The notes beneath the pieces are model-generated. The model saw only the letters and a program-made list of their open reading frames with translations, was not told where the DNA came from and made no database searches. A stretch of DNA of 64,000 bases from assembly GCF_000986785.1 (NCBI RefSeq), contig NZ_LAYY01000014.1:1-64000 (forward strand), in the 5' to 3' direction. The position numbers and the translations under genes are program-made. The DNA comes from Mesobacillus campisalis. GTDB lineage: Bacteria > Bacillota > Bacilli > Bacillales > Cytobacillaceae. Below, one piece after another: positions 18,950-27,085 of the stretch. Numbering within the stretch: the stretch's first letter is position 1; each line of letters opens with the position of its first letter.

Positions 18950-19492
18950 TCATTCAATATTAAAATAACCTGTCGTCCCGCCAACCAAAAGGGCTAGCAC
19001 AATCACCAGCGCCGGGTGCCATTTTAGCTTCTCGAGTGCCAGGTAGCTTCCGGCCAACATCAGAATCGTATAAACCGCTCCAAGACTGAAGACCGCATCC
19101 TGGGCGAATTGAAAGGTCATGACCCCGAGCAGGACGGCGATGACCGGCCGAACTATGCTTGATATTCCTTTTACCTGCGGCTTATCTTTATGCTTAAGCA
19201 GGAAAGCCATCAAAATCAGCATCAAGATAATCGATGGAGCAACCGAGGCGAACAACCCCACCAGGGCGCCGAGGACCCCGCCCTCTGCATAGCCGATGTA
19301 TGCCGCCATTTTGGTGGCAATTGGACCTGGCAGTGCATTCCCCGCCGCCAGCACTTCACTGAATTCCTGGGTCGACATCCATTCATAGTTGCCGACCACT
19401 TCGTTTTCAATCAGGGGTATCGAAGCAGGCCCCCCTCCATATCCAAGGATGCCTGGAATAAAGAAAGCCAAGAATATTTGCCAGTAAATCAT
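18950..19492 (-). CDS. ywrA: chromate transporter, single CHR domain (second partner)
   Basis: The start MIYWQIFLAFF at 19492 overlaps the upstream CHR gene's stop region. The 180-residue membrane protein has the CHR-domain motif FLAFFIPGILGYGGGPASIPLIENEVV and PGPIATKMAAYIGY. Short-chain CHR proteins act as heterodimers; B. subtilis YwrA/YwrB (chr3N/chr3C) export chromate. The order with a gamma-glutamyltransferase and an Lrp-type gene upstream matches ywrABCD, so the assignment rests on both sequence and synteny. Confidence 0.9.
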   Translation of the reverse strand: MIYWQIFLAFFIPGILGYGGGPASIPLIENEVVGNYEWMSTQEFSEVLAAGNALPGPIATKMAAYIGYAEGGVLGALVGLFASVAPSIILMLILMAFLLKHKDKPQVKGISSIVRPVIAVLLGVMTFQFAQDAVFSLGAVYTILMLAGSYLALEKLKWHPALVIVLALLVGGTTGYFNIE

Positions 19493-19493
19493 G

Positions 19494-20105
19494 CTAGGAC
19501 ACCTTCCCTTTCCCAAACGGCAGCAGCACATAAAGAATAAGAACCAAAATGACGATGGCTGGGTGAATATTGAAAACCTCTGTTACCAGAAGAGAGGCCA
19601 GAATAAGCCAAACCCCTTTTACCCAGCCAAGGGTCTCGCCCGATTTTTTGACAAAGTCCCATGTCATCGTTGCCAGCATGACCGCCACCACCGGCACGAC
19701 GGACGCGGACATATGCTGTACCCATGGAATGTCTTTGTATTGCTGCAGCAGCTGGAGCAGGAAAATCATCATCAACGCGGTCGGCATGACCGTTGCGAAC
19801 AGTCCATTAAGGCAGCCGATCACCCCGCCGACGCGGTAGCCGATATACCCGGCCATTTTGGTCGCAATCGGGCCCGGCATCGTATTGGCAATCGCCAGTG
19901 TGTCGGCAAACTGCTCTTCATCCATCCATTTATAGTTCTTGACGGTTTCCTGATGGACAAGCGGGATCGAAGAAGGGCCGCCGCCAAATCCCAGGATTCC
20001 GACCCGGAAAAAGGCCAGGAAAATAAGCCACTGAGTTCTCCATACCAGGCGTGGTTTCGGAGCCGGATCCATCCCCGGTTTTTCCTTGGCTGCCGGCGTT
20101 ACCAA
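19494..20105 (-). CDS. ywrB: chromate transporter, single CHR domain (first partner)
   Basis: A 203-residue CHR-domain membrane protein with FLAFFRVGILGFGGGPSSIPLVHQETV and NTMPGPIATKMAGYIGYRVGG. The likely start is TTG at 20105, embedded in the Trp codon and stop of the preceding gamma-glutamyltransferase (overlap 7 nt); an ATG at 20072 is the alternative. It pairs with the next CHR protein as a heterodimeric anion exporter. In B. subtilis the equivalent pair is repressed by the Lrp-type ChrS (YwrC). Confidence 0.9.
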   Translation of the reverse strand: MVTPAAKEKPGMDPAPKPRLVWRTQWLIFLAFFRVGILGFGGGPSSIPLVHQETVKNYKWMDEEQFADTLAIANTMPGPIATKMAGYIGYRVGGVIGCLNGLFATVMPTALMMIFLLQLLQQYKDIPWVQHMSASVVPVVAVMLATMTWDFVKKSGETLGWVKGVWLILASLLVTEVFNIHPAIVILVLILYVLLPFGKGKVS

Positions 20106-21703
20106 GCTGCAATAGCTCCATCTGTCCGTGATTCGGTGCCGCCTTGCAGTACTCCGGTTTCAGGGTTTCTCCAGATGATCTGCCCACGCCCAAAGCTTCC
20201 TCCATCTGGAGTCACATGTATTTCATGGCCTTTTCTTGCCAGGCTTTGGATGAGATAGTTAGGAAACTCAGGTTCAACATGAACGCTTTTCCCTTTTACC
20301 CACTGCCATCTTGGCATATCCAGTGCCGCCTGTGGATTCAGCAGGTAGTCAACCGTATTCGTCACTACCTGGAAATGGCCTTGCGGCTGCATGTATCCGC
20401 CCATGACCCCGAACGGCCCGACCGGCTTTCCATCCTTGGTTAAAAATCCCGGAATGATTGTATGATACGTCCTTTTGCCTGGCTTCAACACATTCGGGTG
20501 CTTTTCATCCAGCGAGAAATCGGCTCCCCGGTTTTGAAGGGAGACTCCTGTTCCGGGAATGACGATGCCTGAACCAAAGCCCATGTAATTGCTTTGAATA
20601 TAGGAAATCATATTTCCTTCTTCATCCGCCGCCGCGAGGTAAACGGTGCCGCCTTTAGGCAGTTCATATGGCTGCGGATCCATTGCTGCATCGGCGATCA
20701 CCTTGCTGCGCATTTGAGCATACTCCTCTGAAAGCAGTTCTTCCGTTGATACTGGCATTTCTTCCGGCTCAGTAATAAACGCCTGGCCATCTGTAAACGC
20801 AAGCTTCATCGATTCAATCTGCTGGTGAAGCGTTTCCGCATTCTGCCATGCAGGAAGCGATAGCTTTTCAAAAATGTTCAACGCCATCAAGGCGACCATT
20901 CCCTGGCCGTTTGGCGGAATTTCCCACACATCATAGCCCCTGTAGTTGGTGGAAATCGGGTTCACCCATTGCGGCTCGTATTTGCTTAAATCGCTCTTTG
21001 ATAAGAAGCCGTTATGCTTTTTCATAAAATCATCGATTCTGTCCGCCAGCTCGCCTTCATAGAAAGAACGCGCATCGGTTTCAGCAATCGCTTTTAAGGT
21101 AAATGCATGGCCTGGCGATTTCCATACTTCACCGATTTCCGGTGCTCTTCCGTCCGGCGCAAAGGTTTCGAACCAGGATTCAAATTCTTCGGAAGTGAAA
21201 TCTTGCTTGAAATTATTGTAGGTCATTTTCCAATAATTACCTAATATTGGTGTTAACGGATAGCCTTCTTCCGCATAGCGGATGGCTGGTTTTAGGGTTT
21301 GTGCCAACGGCAGACGGCCAAACTTCCTTGCCAGAGCTGCCCATGCTGCAGGAACACCCGGAACGGTAACGGGCACCACTCCATGAACGGGCATTTTTTC
21401 ATGCCCCATATTTTTTACTGCTTCAACCGAAATCGATTCTGGTGCCGGACCAGAAGCATTCAAGCCATGCAGCTGATCCTTTGCCCAGACCAGGGCAAAT
21501 GCGTCGCCGCCGATTCCGTTAGACGTAGGCTCAACTACCGTCAACACCGCTGCGGTTGCAATCGCGGCATCAATTGCATTTCCGCCTTGCTGCATGATTT
21601 CCAGCCCCGCCTGAGCCGCCAATGGCTGTGAAGTTGCCACCATGCCTTTTTTTGCGAAAACCGTATGGCGTTTTGATGGAAAGGGATGTTGCAGGTAATC
21701 CAT
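20099..21703 (-). CDS. ywrD: gamma-glutamyltransferase (YwrD type)
   Basis: ATG 21703 follows AAGGAGGAG. The 534-residue Ntn-hydrolase has the GGT opening VATSQPLAAQAGLEIMQQGGN and the autoprocessing Thr in PKGGTVYLAAADEEGN near two-thirds of its length, which would become the new N-terminus. The small-subunit motif is GVMGGYMQPQGHFQV. No signal peptide is seen, so it should be cytosolic like YwrD, unlike secreted Ggt. Substrate would be glutathione or other gamma-glutamyl compounds. It overlaps the ywrB-like gene. Confidence 0.92.
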   Translation of the reverse strand: MDYLQHPFPSKRHTVFAKKGMVATSQPLAAQAGLEIMQQGGNAIDAAIATAAVLTVVEPTSNGIGGDAFALVWAKDQLHGLNASGPAPESISVEAVKNMGHEKMPVHGVVPVTVPGVPAAWAALARKFGRLPLAQTLKPAIRYAEEGYPLTPILGNYWKMTYNNFKQDFTSEEFESWFETFAPDGRAPEIGEVWKSPGHAFTLKAIAETDARSFYEGELADRIDDFMKKHNGFLSKSDLSKYEPQWVNPISTNYRGYDVWEIPPNGQGMVALMALNIFEKLSLPAWQNAETLHQQIESMKLAFTDGQAFITEPEEMPVSTEELLSEEYAQMRSKVIADAAMDPQPYELPKGGTVYLAAADEEGNMISYIQSNYMGFGSGIVIPGTGVSLQNRGADFSLDEKHPNVLKPGKRTYHTIIPGFLTKDGKPVGPFGVMGGYMQPQGHFQVVTNTVDYLLNPQAALDMPRWQWVKGKSVHVEPEFPNYLIQSLARKGHEIHVTPDGGSFGRGQIIWRNPETGVLQGGTESRTDGAIAAW

Positions 21704-21987
21704 AGGTACTCCTCCTTTTTGCAATACCGAGTTTAGCAGTTCATTTGAACAATTGTTAATATTTCTCCGGGATATAATTACGAAATGTTTTAAATATTAT
21801 AAAATCGATTATAAAATATATAGACCAATAAATCTATATAATTGAACATTTTTACATTAAACTCTTTGATTTTTATCCTTATCGAAATTAATACTTCAAT
21901 TTTACGTTCGAAATGTCAACAAACTTGATTATTTATAAATTATTTGGTTGCCAAATTACTAAATCGCCATCCAGACATTTCGGAAAG
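21704..21987. other. AT-rich intergenic region
   Basis: Very AT-rich sequence between the gamma-glutamyltransferase start and the terminator of the Lrp-type gene. It should hold the promoter for the ywrD-B-A unit, but I cannot single out one site with confidence. Confidence 0.4.
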
Positions 21988-21989
21988 CA

Positions 21990-22020
21990 AAAAAACTCAC
22001 CCGGCATGGATGAGTTTTTT
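21990..22020. terminator. terminator after Lrp-type gene
   Basis: AAAAAACTCA-loop-TGAGTTTTTT is a symmetrical hairpin with T tracts in both directions, just past the Lrp-type gene's stop codon. Confidence 0.85.
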
Positions 22021-22027
22021 ATTCACA

Positions 22028-22471
22028 TTATAGTTTTAACCCGCGCCTGCTTTTAAATCTTCTCAGGAGGATTTGGCTATCAACACGCGTAATCCCTTCA
22101 AGCGCGTACAGTTCCTCATTAATGAAGCGCTCCAAAGCCTGAAAATTGTCGACGAGGACATGGGTGTGCAGCGTGGATGGGCCCGTCATTTGATAACAGC
22201 TGGCGACATTGGGATTTTCCGCAAGAGCCTCTGCCACCTTAACGAGGGAGCCGGGATCACAATCGATATTGAAGAAAGCTGAAACTTCCTTTCCAACCTT
22301 GCTGCTGTTGATGACGACGGTAAACTGTTCGATTACGCCTTCGTCCATCAGCTTGTTTACCCGCTCACGGACGGCAACTCGGGATAAACCAAGATCCTTG
22401 GCAATATCCACATAAGATGCCCGGCCGTTTTGCATGAGCAGGTCCAATATCTTCCGGTCAATGTGGTCCAT
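22028..22471 (-). CDS. ywrC: Lrp/AsnC family transcriptional regulator (YwrC/ChrS type)
   Basis: A 147-residue Lrp/AsnC protein. The N-terminal HTH spans about 4-55, with recognition segment YVDIAKDLGLSRVAVRERVNKL, and a C-terminal RAM domain begins near VVINSSKVGKEVSAFFNIDC. AAGGAGAGGG precedes the ATG. Its closest functional parallel by synteny is B. subtilis YwrC (ChrS), which represses the chromate transporter pair; here it lies upstream on the same strand with a terminator between. Confidence 0.88.
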   Translation of the reverse strand: MDHIDRKILDLLMQNGRASYVDIAKDLGLSRVAVRERVNKLMDEGVIEQFTVVINSSKVGKEVSAFFNIDCDPGSLVKVAEALAENPNVASCYQMTGPSTLHTHVLVDNFQALERFINEELYALEGITRVDSQILLRRFKSRRGLKL

Positions 22472-22668
22472 TCCGCCCTCTCCTTCCCTATTCCAACTAA
22501 CCGTATTATAAAGGAAAACTCTCCATAATGGAATGAGTTAATGCAGCAGGATTGCCGCATTGTAGGTTAAAGAGAGGTACGGCTTACATAAGGGAAGCTT
22601 CCCCGGTTAAATGCGGCCCAGTTTTGGAGTTGGGCGGCTCCCAATCATGAAGCAGCAGAACCCCTGCA

Positions 22669-23841
22669 TCATCGGCCGCAGCATTTTTTATATTTTTTCC
22701 CGCTGCCGCAGTGGCATGGTTCGTTGCGGCCGGTTTTTTTCCCGGATTGGATGCTGGAGGGTTTTTCCGTTCTTTTTTCCCGCAATTCGAGCGGGGCGTA
22801 TCCTTTCAAGTCCCACTTCCTTGTGTTGTTCACCAGGGTGACAACACGGTCTGCCAGCTCCTGAAAGGTTTCCATACTGTCAACTTCCAGTACACTTTCC
22901 AAAAATTCCATTACTTCATTCATGCCTTCGCTAGACTTGGCGATGAACGCACACTTGGAGACGATGCTGTCCGCCTCTTCTTTTGTCATTTCGAACTCGG
23001 TATGTAAATAGTAAACTAAAGTAGTGTAACTCTGGCTGCGCTCGACATAACCGGGTTCCGCCGCTTTTAGCAGCTGGCTTCTTGTAAACGCGTTGTAAGG
23101 AACATTGCTCCGTACCTCGTGTTCAAGGAGGACTTTCTCCGGGTCTCGCACTCTTGTACTGGAAATATAGCGGTCTTCAAGGACGAATTCCCTGTAGTAG
23201 GAAGCCGCATGAATCATGACCGGCAAATAGTCCGAGCCTGGCACAATTGCATTTAGATGCTTATCCAGCAATTCTTTCAAAGCTGGATACGTCAGGGTTC
23301 CATAATAGAATAATAGCCCTTTGGTCAAATGGATATATTCTGTATTCCGGTCAATTACAGCCTCGATGCCCTCATCTTGAAGCGCCGCGATCCTGTCCAC
23401 GATTTCCTGCGGCATCACAAGTACCTTCTTGCCCTTCAGTGTTCCTGTCATGGCGATGCTGCTATCGTTGAAATATTGATATTGATAGTCTTCCAGAGAT
23501 GGAGCCTCGATCAAGCCATTATTCCGGACCAGCTCTCCCAGGAGGCTGAAGCGCTCTTTGTCGAGCTTTTTGCACATCTCTTCTAGCCCCGCCATAATCT
23601 CATCCTGGAGAACCAAAACGAGTTCCCCTTTTTTTAGGGAACTGACTCCCTGAAGGTCAAGCTCCTTGCGAAGTTTATCCAAATCCGCTTTTGTCAGGCG
23701 GTTTAGGGCTTCAGCAAGCGTGATTGGATGCTTAATTGCTTTCCACCTTTTCGCTTCGGCTTTATCCTGTACATCATCCTTCCACTTGGTCAACGCTTCT
23801 ATCACTCTTTTTTGATCTTTTTCAGTTAATAGATTGCTCAT
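22669..23841 (-). CDS. SEC-C metal-binding motif protein
   Basis: A 390-residue protein ending in a SEC-C zinc motif: GRNEPCHCGSGKKYKKCCGR, with the CxC-x8-CC ligands seen in SecA tails. The N-terminal ~80 residues are helical and charged (ALNRLTKADLDKLRKELDLQGVSSLKKGEL), resembling Rho-N/SAP-like nucleic-acid-binding helices. The middle region is not recognisable to me. Family members are widespread in Bacillus with no defined function. AAGGAAGG precedes the ATG. Confidence 0.8.
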   Translation of the reverse strand: MSNLLTEKDQKRVIEALTKWKDDVQDKAEAKRWKAIKHPITLAEALNRLTKADLDKLRKELDLQGVSSLKKGELVLVLQDEIMAGLEEMCKKLDKERFSLLGELVRNNGLIEAPSLEDYQYQYFNDSSIAMTGTLKGKKVLVMPQEIVDRIAALQDEGIEAVIDRNTEYIHLTKGLLFYYGTLTYPALKELLDKHLNAIVPGSDYLPVMIHAASYYREFVLEDRYISSTRVRDPEKVLLEHEVRSNVPYNAFTRSQLLKAAEPGYVERSQSYTTLVYYLHTEFEMTKEEADSIVSKCAFIAKSSEGMNEVMEFLESVLEVDSMETFQELADRVVTLVNNTRKWDLKGYAPLELREKRTEKPSSIQSGKKTGRNEPCHCGSGKKYKKCCGR

Positions 23842-23931
23842 GTTAATCCTTCCTTGCTATCCAAACATATTCCGGCCTTTTCAGACACAACTTTACTAGT
23901 GTATCAAATAATCGGCATTTTTGCATGTAAT

Positions 23932-23956
23932 GCATGGGGACGGTTCTCGTGCCTCA
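23932..23956 (+). repeat. GGGACGGTTCT element, copy 5
   Basis: GCATGGGGACGGTTCTCG followed by TGCCTCA is almost identical to the copy at 6358-6382 (one mismatch in 25). It lies 67 nt beyond the stop codon of the leftward 139-residue gene. Confidence 0.75.
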
Positions 23957-24023
23957 CCCAAAAAAATAGAAGCATATGAGTCAATCTCCCACGATGCTTC
24001 TCCAATTTGTTACATCTATACTT

Positions 24024-24443
24024 TTAACCAGAGTGACTGTCATCCCTCTGCTCTTTGATTTCTTCCAGAGTGTTTTGGATTTTCTCGAGCTGCTTGGCGA
24101 TAGCGGCCAGCTCTGCCTTATTTGAATTAAGCTGCATAACGCCTCCGACCATGCTCTTCCAGCGATTGAACAAGAGATGCCCAATATTGAGTTCTTTTCC
24201 TAATTTCTTTAATACAGCACTCTGTGAATCAGAAACATCCTCGTTCTGCTTTTCAAGAGAAAGTCCTGCAACAGAATTTAGAAGCTTCTCATTGTTGAGC
24301 ATGGATGATGTCAATTTCATAATGGAATCCAGGTTGGCCGAATTCGTGTTATTTAATAAACCGCCAGCAAGATTGATAAGTTGCTCTGAATCCAGTTCAC
24401 CAACCGCGTTTTTCACAGTTTTTTCCTTTCTTTTTCTCGACAT
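24024..24443 (-). CDS. hypothetical protein with C-terminal coiled coil
   Basis: A 139-residue protein with the ribosome binding site AAAGGTGG before ATG. It is basic at the extreme N-terminus (MSRKRKEK), then rich in Asn, Leu and Ser with repeated LLNN/MLNN segments. It ends in a predicted coiled coil (NKAELAAIAKQLEKIQNTLEEIKEQ). No signal peptide or transmembrane helix is visible. I do not recognise a family. The divergent neighbour on the right is a tiny charged ORF. Confidence 0.65.
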   Translation of the reverse strand: MSRKRKEKTVKNAVGELDSEQLINLAGGLLNNTNSANLDSIMKLTSSMLNNEKLLNSVAGLSLEKQNEDVSDSQSAVLKKLGKELNIGHLLFNRWKSMVGGVMQLNSNKAELAAIAKQLEKIQNTLEEIKEQRDDSHSG

Positions 24444-24570
24444 ATTTCAACCACCTTTGTCATTTGTAAGCCTCCATCCCGTGTCTTGCTCTTTAGCCAA
24501 GAGGCTTTTATACCATACATCCTATGCAAGAAAGATGGACGGGTCTAAACGTTTATAACAACTATAAAAA

Positions 24571-24603
24571 AAGGGCTCCGCAGCCAAAATTTGCGGAGCC
24601 CTT
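24571..24603. terminator. terminator-like hairpin
   Basis: AAGGGCTCCGCA pairs with TGCGGAGCCCTT, flanked by an A tract on the left and a T tract on the right. It lies upstream of the small rightward ORF, so it may end an unseen transcript or insulate the two promoters. Confidence 0.75.
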
Positions 24604-24670
24604 TTTCTGATTTTCCGAATGAAATGATATAGAAATTGGGATAATACTGACAATGAAAGGAGATGGAAAT

Positions 24671-24811
24671 ATGGAATTTTTCACTAACAACAACGACGAA
24701 AACAAACCGAAGGAGCAAGCAAAGAAGGCAGAGAACAAAGAGTCAGATAAACTCACTTCGGCAGAAGACGGGTTCCGCTATGATTATGACGACTCCTCGG
24801 ATCTGAAATAA
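24671..24811 (+). CDS. 46-residue highly charged protein
   Basis: The ribosome binding site GAAAGGAGATGG precedes ATG 24671. The product, MEFFTNNNDENKPKEQAKKA then a KES/DKL stretch ending DDYDSS-like acidic residues, is hydrophilic and probably disordered. It lies 30 nt before the acyltransferase start and could be co-transcribed. I do not recognise a family. Confidence 0.5.
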   Translation: MEFFTNNNDENKPKEQAKKAENKESDKLTSAEDGFRYDYDDSSDLK

Positions 24812-24841
24812 CAGCTGCCATTGCAGGACAGAGGCTATCCA

Positions 24842-25855
24842 ATGGAAAGAAACTACGCCATCGATTTTATTAAATTTTTTGCGATTCTCGCAGTGGTGGT
24901 CATTCACACCTTCCCGCGTGACCATCAATTTGGCTATTTTATACTTGATAACGTTTCACGATTCGCCGTTCCGTTTTTCTTTGCGGCTTCAGGCTATTTG
25001 TTCGGCCTAAAAGTGATTTCGCACCCTGACTCCCTTGAGTATTACAAACGATATATCACCAAAATCCTTAAAATATATGCTAGCTGGCTTTTATTTTACT
25101 TCTGTTACGACCTAATAGCCATTTTTATAATAGGCGAAGACGTCCACCAATACCTGCAGGGCTTCACAGCTGCCAATCTCCTTTATTACGGAAAGGGAAC
25201 GAGCGGATACCAGTTGTGGTTTGTAATCGCGCTCGCATGGAGCATCACGGTGCTGTATCTCTTCTTCAGGCTGCAGAAAATCGGGCTGCTCTTAATCATC
25301 GCTCTTTGCATGAATATCGCAGGCCTCTTTGGCCAGTCTTATTCCCTGTTCTGCGAGCTGCCCCTGCCTACAAGGGATGCCGCTTTTATCGGCCTGTTTT
25401 ATACCGCCGCGGGATTCTGGTTCGCTTATTCCCGGATCCACCGCCGCTTTAGTAAAAAAACCTATCTCTATCTTTATTTCTTCTTCTCTGCCCTTCAGGC
25501 AGCCGAAGGATATTTGATGGAAAAAGTCTTGGCAGCCAGTCATGGGGAATACTTTCTTTCGACTATTTTCCTTACAGTCTCTTTGTTTTTATTTGCGGTG
25601 AACCACCCGGAACTTGGAAAGGGACTTGGTATTACCAAAATAGGGGGAAATGCTCTGGGGATTTATGCCATTCATGTTTTTTTTATCGATATGATAGACA
25701 TCGCAACGGCCAAACTGGGCTTTGAACATGCCCCCCAGAATGGATGGTGGAACATGGTGGATACTTTTCTGGTGTTTACTTTATCGTATGCCGCTTACCA
25801 GTTTCTCCAGGCCGCTAAAATCAGGCTCCGTGGCTCACCAAAGGAAGAAGAATAG
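24842..25855 (+). CDS. acyltransferase 3 family membrane protein
   Basis: ATG 24842 has AGAGG upstream; a TTG seven codons earlier is the alternative. The 337-residue protein has about ten transmembrane segments and the family start RNYAIDFIKFFAILAVVVIH with the catalytic-type His22-region (VVIHTFPRD). Acyltransferase-3 proteins O-acylate extracellular polysaccharides, peptidoglycan or teichoic acids. No linked glycan genes are present, so the acceptor is unknown. Confidence 0.85.
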   Translation: MERNYAIDFIKFFAILAVVVIHTFPRDHQFGYFILDNVSRFAVPFFFAASGYLFGLKVISHPDSLEYYKRYITKILKIYASWLLFYFCYDLIAIFIIGEDVHQYLQGFTAANLLYYGKGTSGYQLWFVIALAWSITVLYLFFRLQKIGLLLIIALCMNIAGLFGQSYSLFCELPLPTRDAAFIGLFYTAAGFWFAYSRIHRRFSKKTYLYLYFFFSALQAAEGYLMEKVLAASHGEYFLSTIFLTVSLFLFAVNHPELGKGLGITKIGGNALGIYAIHVFFIDMIDIATAKLGFEHAPQNGWWNMVDTFLVFTLSYAAYQFLQAAKIRLRGSPKEEE

Positions 25856-25969
25856 ATTCCTTATCTATTTTATCTATCAAAATACATCGAATGTATCGCT
25901 TGAATCGGCATAGAAGTAATTGGTAAAATAAGATTTGCTCTTACTTAATTTTCAAAAAGAGGGATATAC

Positions 25970-26146
25970 ATGGGAAGGGAAACACAAATCCTAGATCCAA
26001 TTGAATTGCGAGTATACATAGAATATTTGAGAATCGAACTGATGGAGATTGGAAACCGCCTCGGTTTGACCCATCATAAGACCGTTCAATGCAGCGAAGA
26101 ACTTGATTATTTTATTAATGAATATCAAAAGTTATTAAGATTATGA
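25970..26146 (+). CDS. Spo0E-like sporulation regulatory protein
   Basis: AAAGAGGG precedes ATG 25970. The 58-residue protein matches the Spo0E-like aspartyl-phosphatase family: an N-terminal helix (IELRVYIEYLRIELMEIGNR), a loop, then CSEELDYFINEYQKLL, corresponding to the conserved S-x-E-L-D motif. Such proteins dephosphorylate Spo0A~P and delay sporulation. The first Cys replaces the residue before SEELD often seen as another small residue. Monocistronic. Confidence 0.85.
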   Translation: MGRETQILDPIELRVYIEYLRIELMEIGNRLGLTHHKTVQCSEELDYFINEYQKLLRL

Positions 26147-26211
26147 CTGCTCCCTGCCGGTTACACTCAAACTGATGAAGTGTAACCCCTCTTCGCTCAC
26201 CCTCCGATCAA

Positions 26212-26312
26212 ATCAGGATGATCTGTCTGGAAATCGGGAATATCTCAATAAAGATCAGGATTATCTCAATAATAATCAGCATTATCTGCCTGGAAATCAG
26301 AATAAAAGATGA
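26212..26312. repeat. degenerate tandem repeats, family C (ATTATCTNNNTRRAAATCAG)
   Basis: About five units with a period near 21 nt, such as GATCTGTCTGGAAATCGGG, ATTATCTCAATAATAATCAG and ATTATCTGCCTGGAAATCAG. They sit between the convergent spo0E-like and phosphorylase genes. Confidence 0.75.
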
Positions 26313-26319
26313 AGTCATG

Positions 26320-26347
26320 TAAAAAGCAGGCCCCCAAGGCCTGCTTT
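26320..26347. terminator. bidirectional terminator at the end of the S-box operon
   Basis: AAAAGCAGGCC-loop-GGCCTGCTTTT lies just past the phosphorylase stop codon. The minus-strand T tract would end the long leftward operon. Confidence 0.8.
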
Positions 26348-26350
26348 TCA

Positions 26351-27085
26351 CTATTCCTGACCCAAAACAATCGCATCAAGCGCAATCAACGCTTCTGCTT
26401 CAATAGCTTTGGCCACCAAATCGGTGCTTGGATTGTATTCTGCGCGCAAATCGGCATCGGCAAAGCCGTCGATTGCGAGGATGGCACCGGCCCGGATACC
26501 TTTTAGTGCCGCGATTACAAACAGTGCCGAATTTTCCATTTCAGCACCCAACACTCCGGCTTTTTTATACAGCTGATGCGGAAATTCTAGCACTCCCGAA
26601 TAAAAAGCATCCAGTGTCAGCGTGATGCCTTCTTTTACAGGCAGCCCATGTTCGCGCTCAGCCGCAGACGAAACAAGCGCGTATACAAGCTGGCGATCGG
26701 CTGCTGCCGGGAAACCGGCCGGTACAAGCTGGCTGGTGAGTCCATCGCAGCGAACTGCCGCGGTTGAAATCACCAGGCTTCCCGGAGTGACATCTTCCTG
26801 GTAAGAGCCGGCAGTCCCAACACGGATCAGCTGCTTCGCGCCTCCCATAATCAGTTCCTCAAAGCAGACGGCCGCACCCGGCGCACCGACTCCATGGCTC
26901 ACGACGCTGACTTCCGTGCCTTTCCACTTCCCTGTAAAACTATGATACTCCCGATTTTCAGCCAGAGGCTCGCCTCCATCGAGCAGCGCGGCAATTTGCG
27001 CCGCCCGCTTCGGATCGCCGCAGACAATCACACGTTCAGAAAGAAGCTCAGGATTGATTTTTAAGTTTGGCAGCTGTTTAGTCAA
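26351..27085 (-). CDS. nucleoside phosphorylase (PNP/uridine phosphorylase family)
   Basis: The likely start is TTG 27085, overlapping the stop of the upstream gene by 8 nt; a longer in-frame version would overlap too far. The 244-residue protein has the phosphate-binding GDPKRA, IRVGTAGSYQ and the ribose motif GAEMENSALF of the NP-I family. Asp in AILAIDG occupies the position of the purine-binding Asp of PNPs rather than the uracil-binding residues of uridine phosphorylase, so a purine nucleoside is favoured. It is the last gene of the S-box-controlled operon. Confidence 0.85.
   Translation of the reverse strand: MTKQLPNLKINPELLSERVIVCGDPKRAAQIAALLDGGEPLAENREYHSFTGKWKGTEVSVVSHGVGAPGAAVCFEELIMGGAKQLIRVGTAGSYQEDVTPGSLVISTAAVRCDGLTSQLVPAGFPAAADRQLVYALVSSAAEREHGLPVKEGITLTLDAFYSGVLEFPHQLYKKAGVLGAEMENSALFVIAALKGIRAGAILAIDGFADADLRAEYNPSTDLVAKAIEAEALIALDAIVLGQE

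Noticed and set aside
19491-20258. A 255-codon rightward ORF opposite the chromate transporter genes
   Set aside because: It is antisense to two clear CHR-domain genes. Its product is low-complexity, rich in His, Arg and Gln, with no ribosome binding site.
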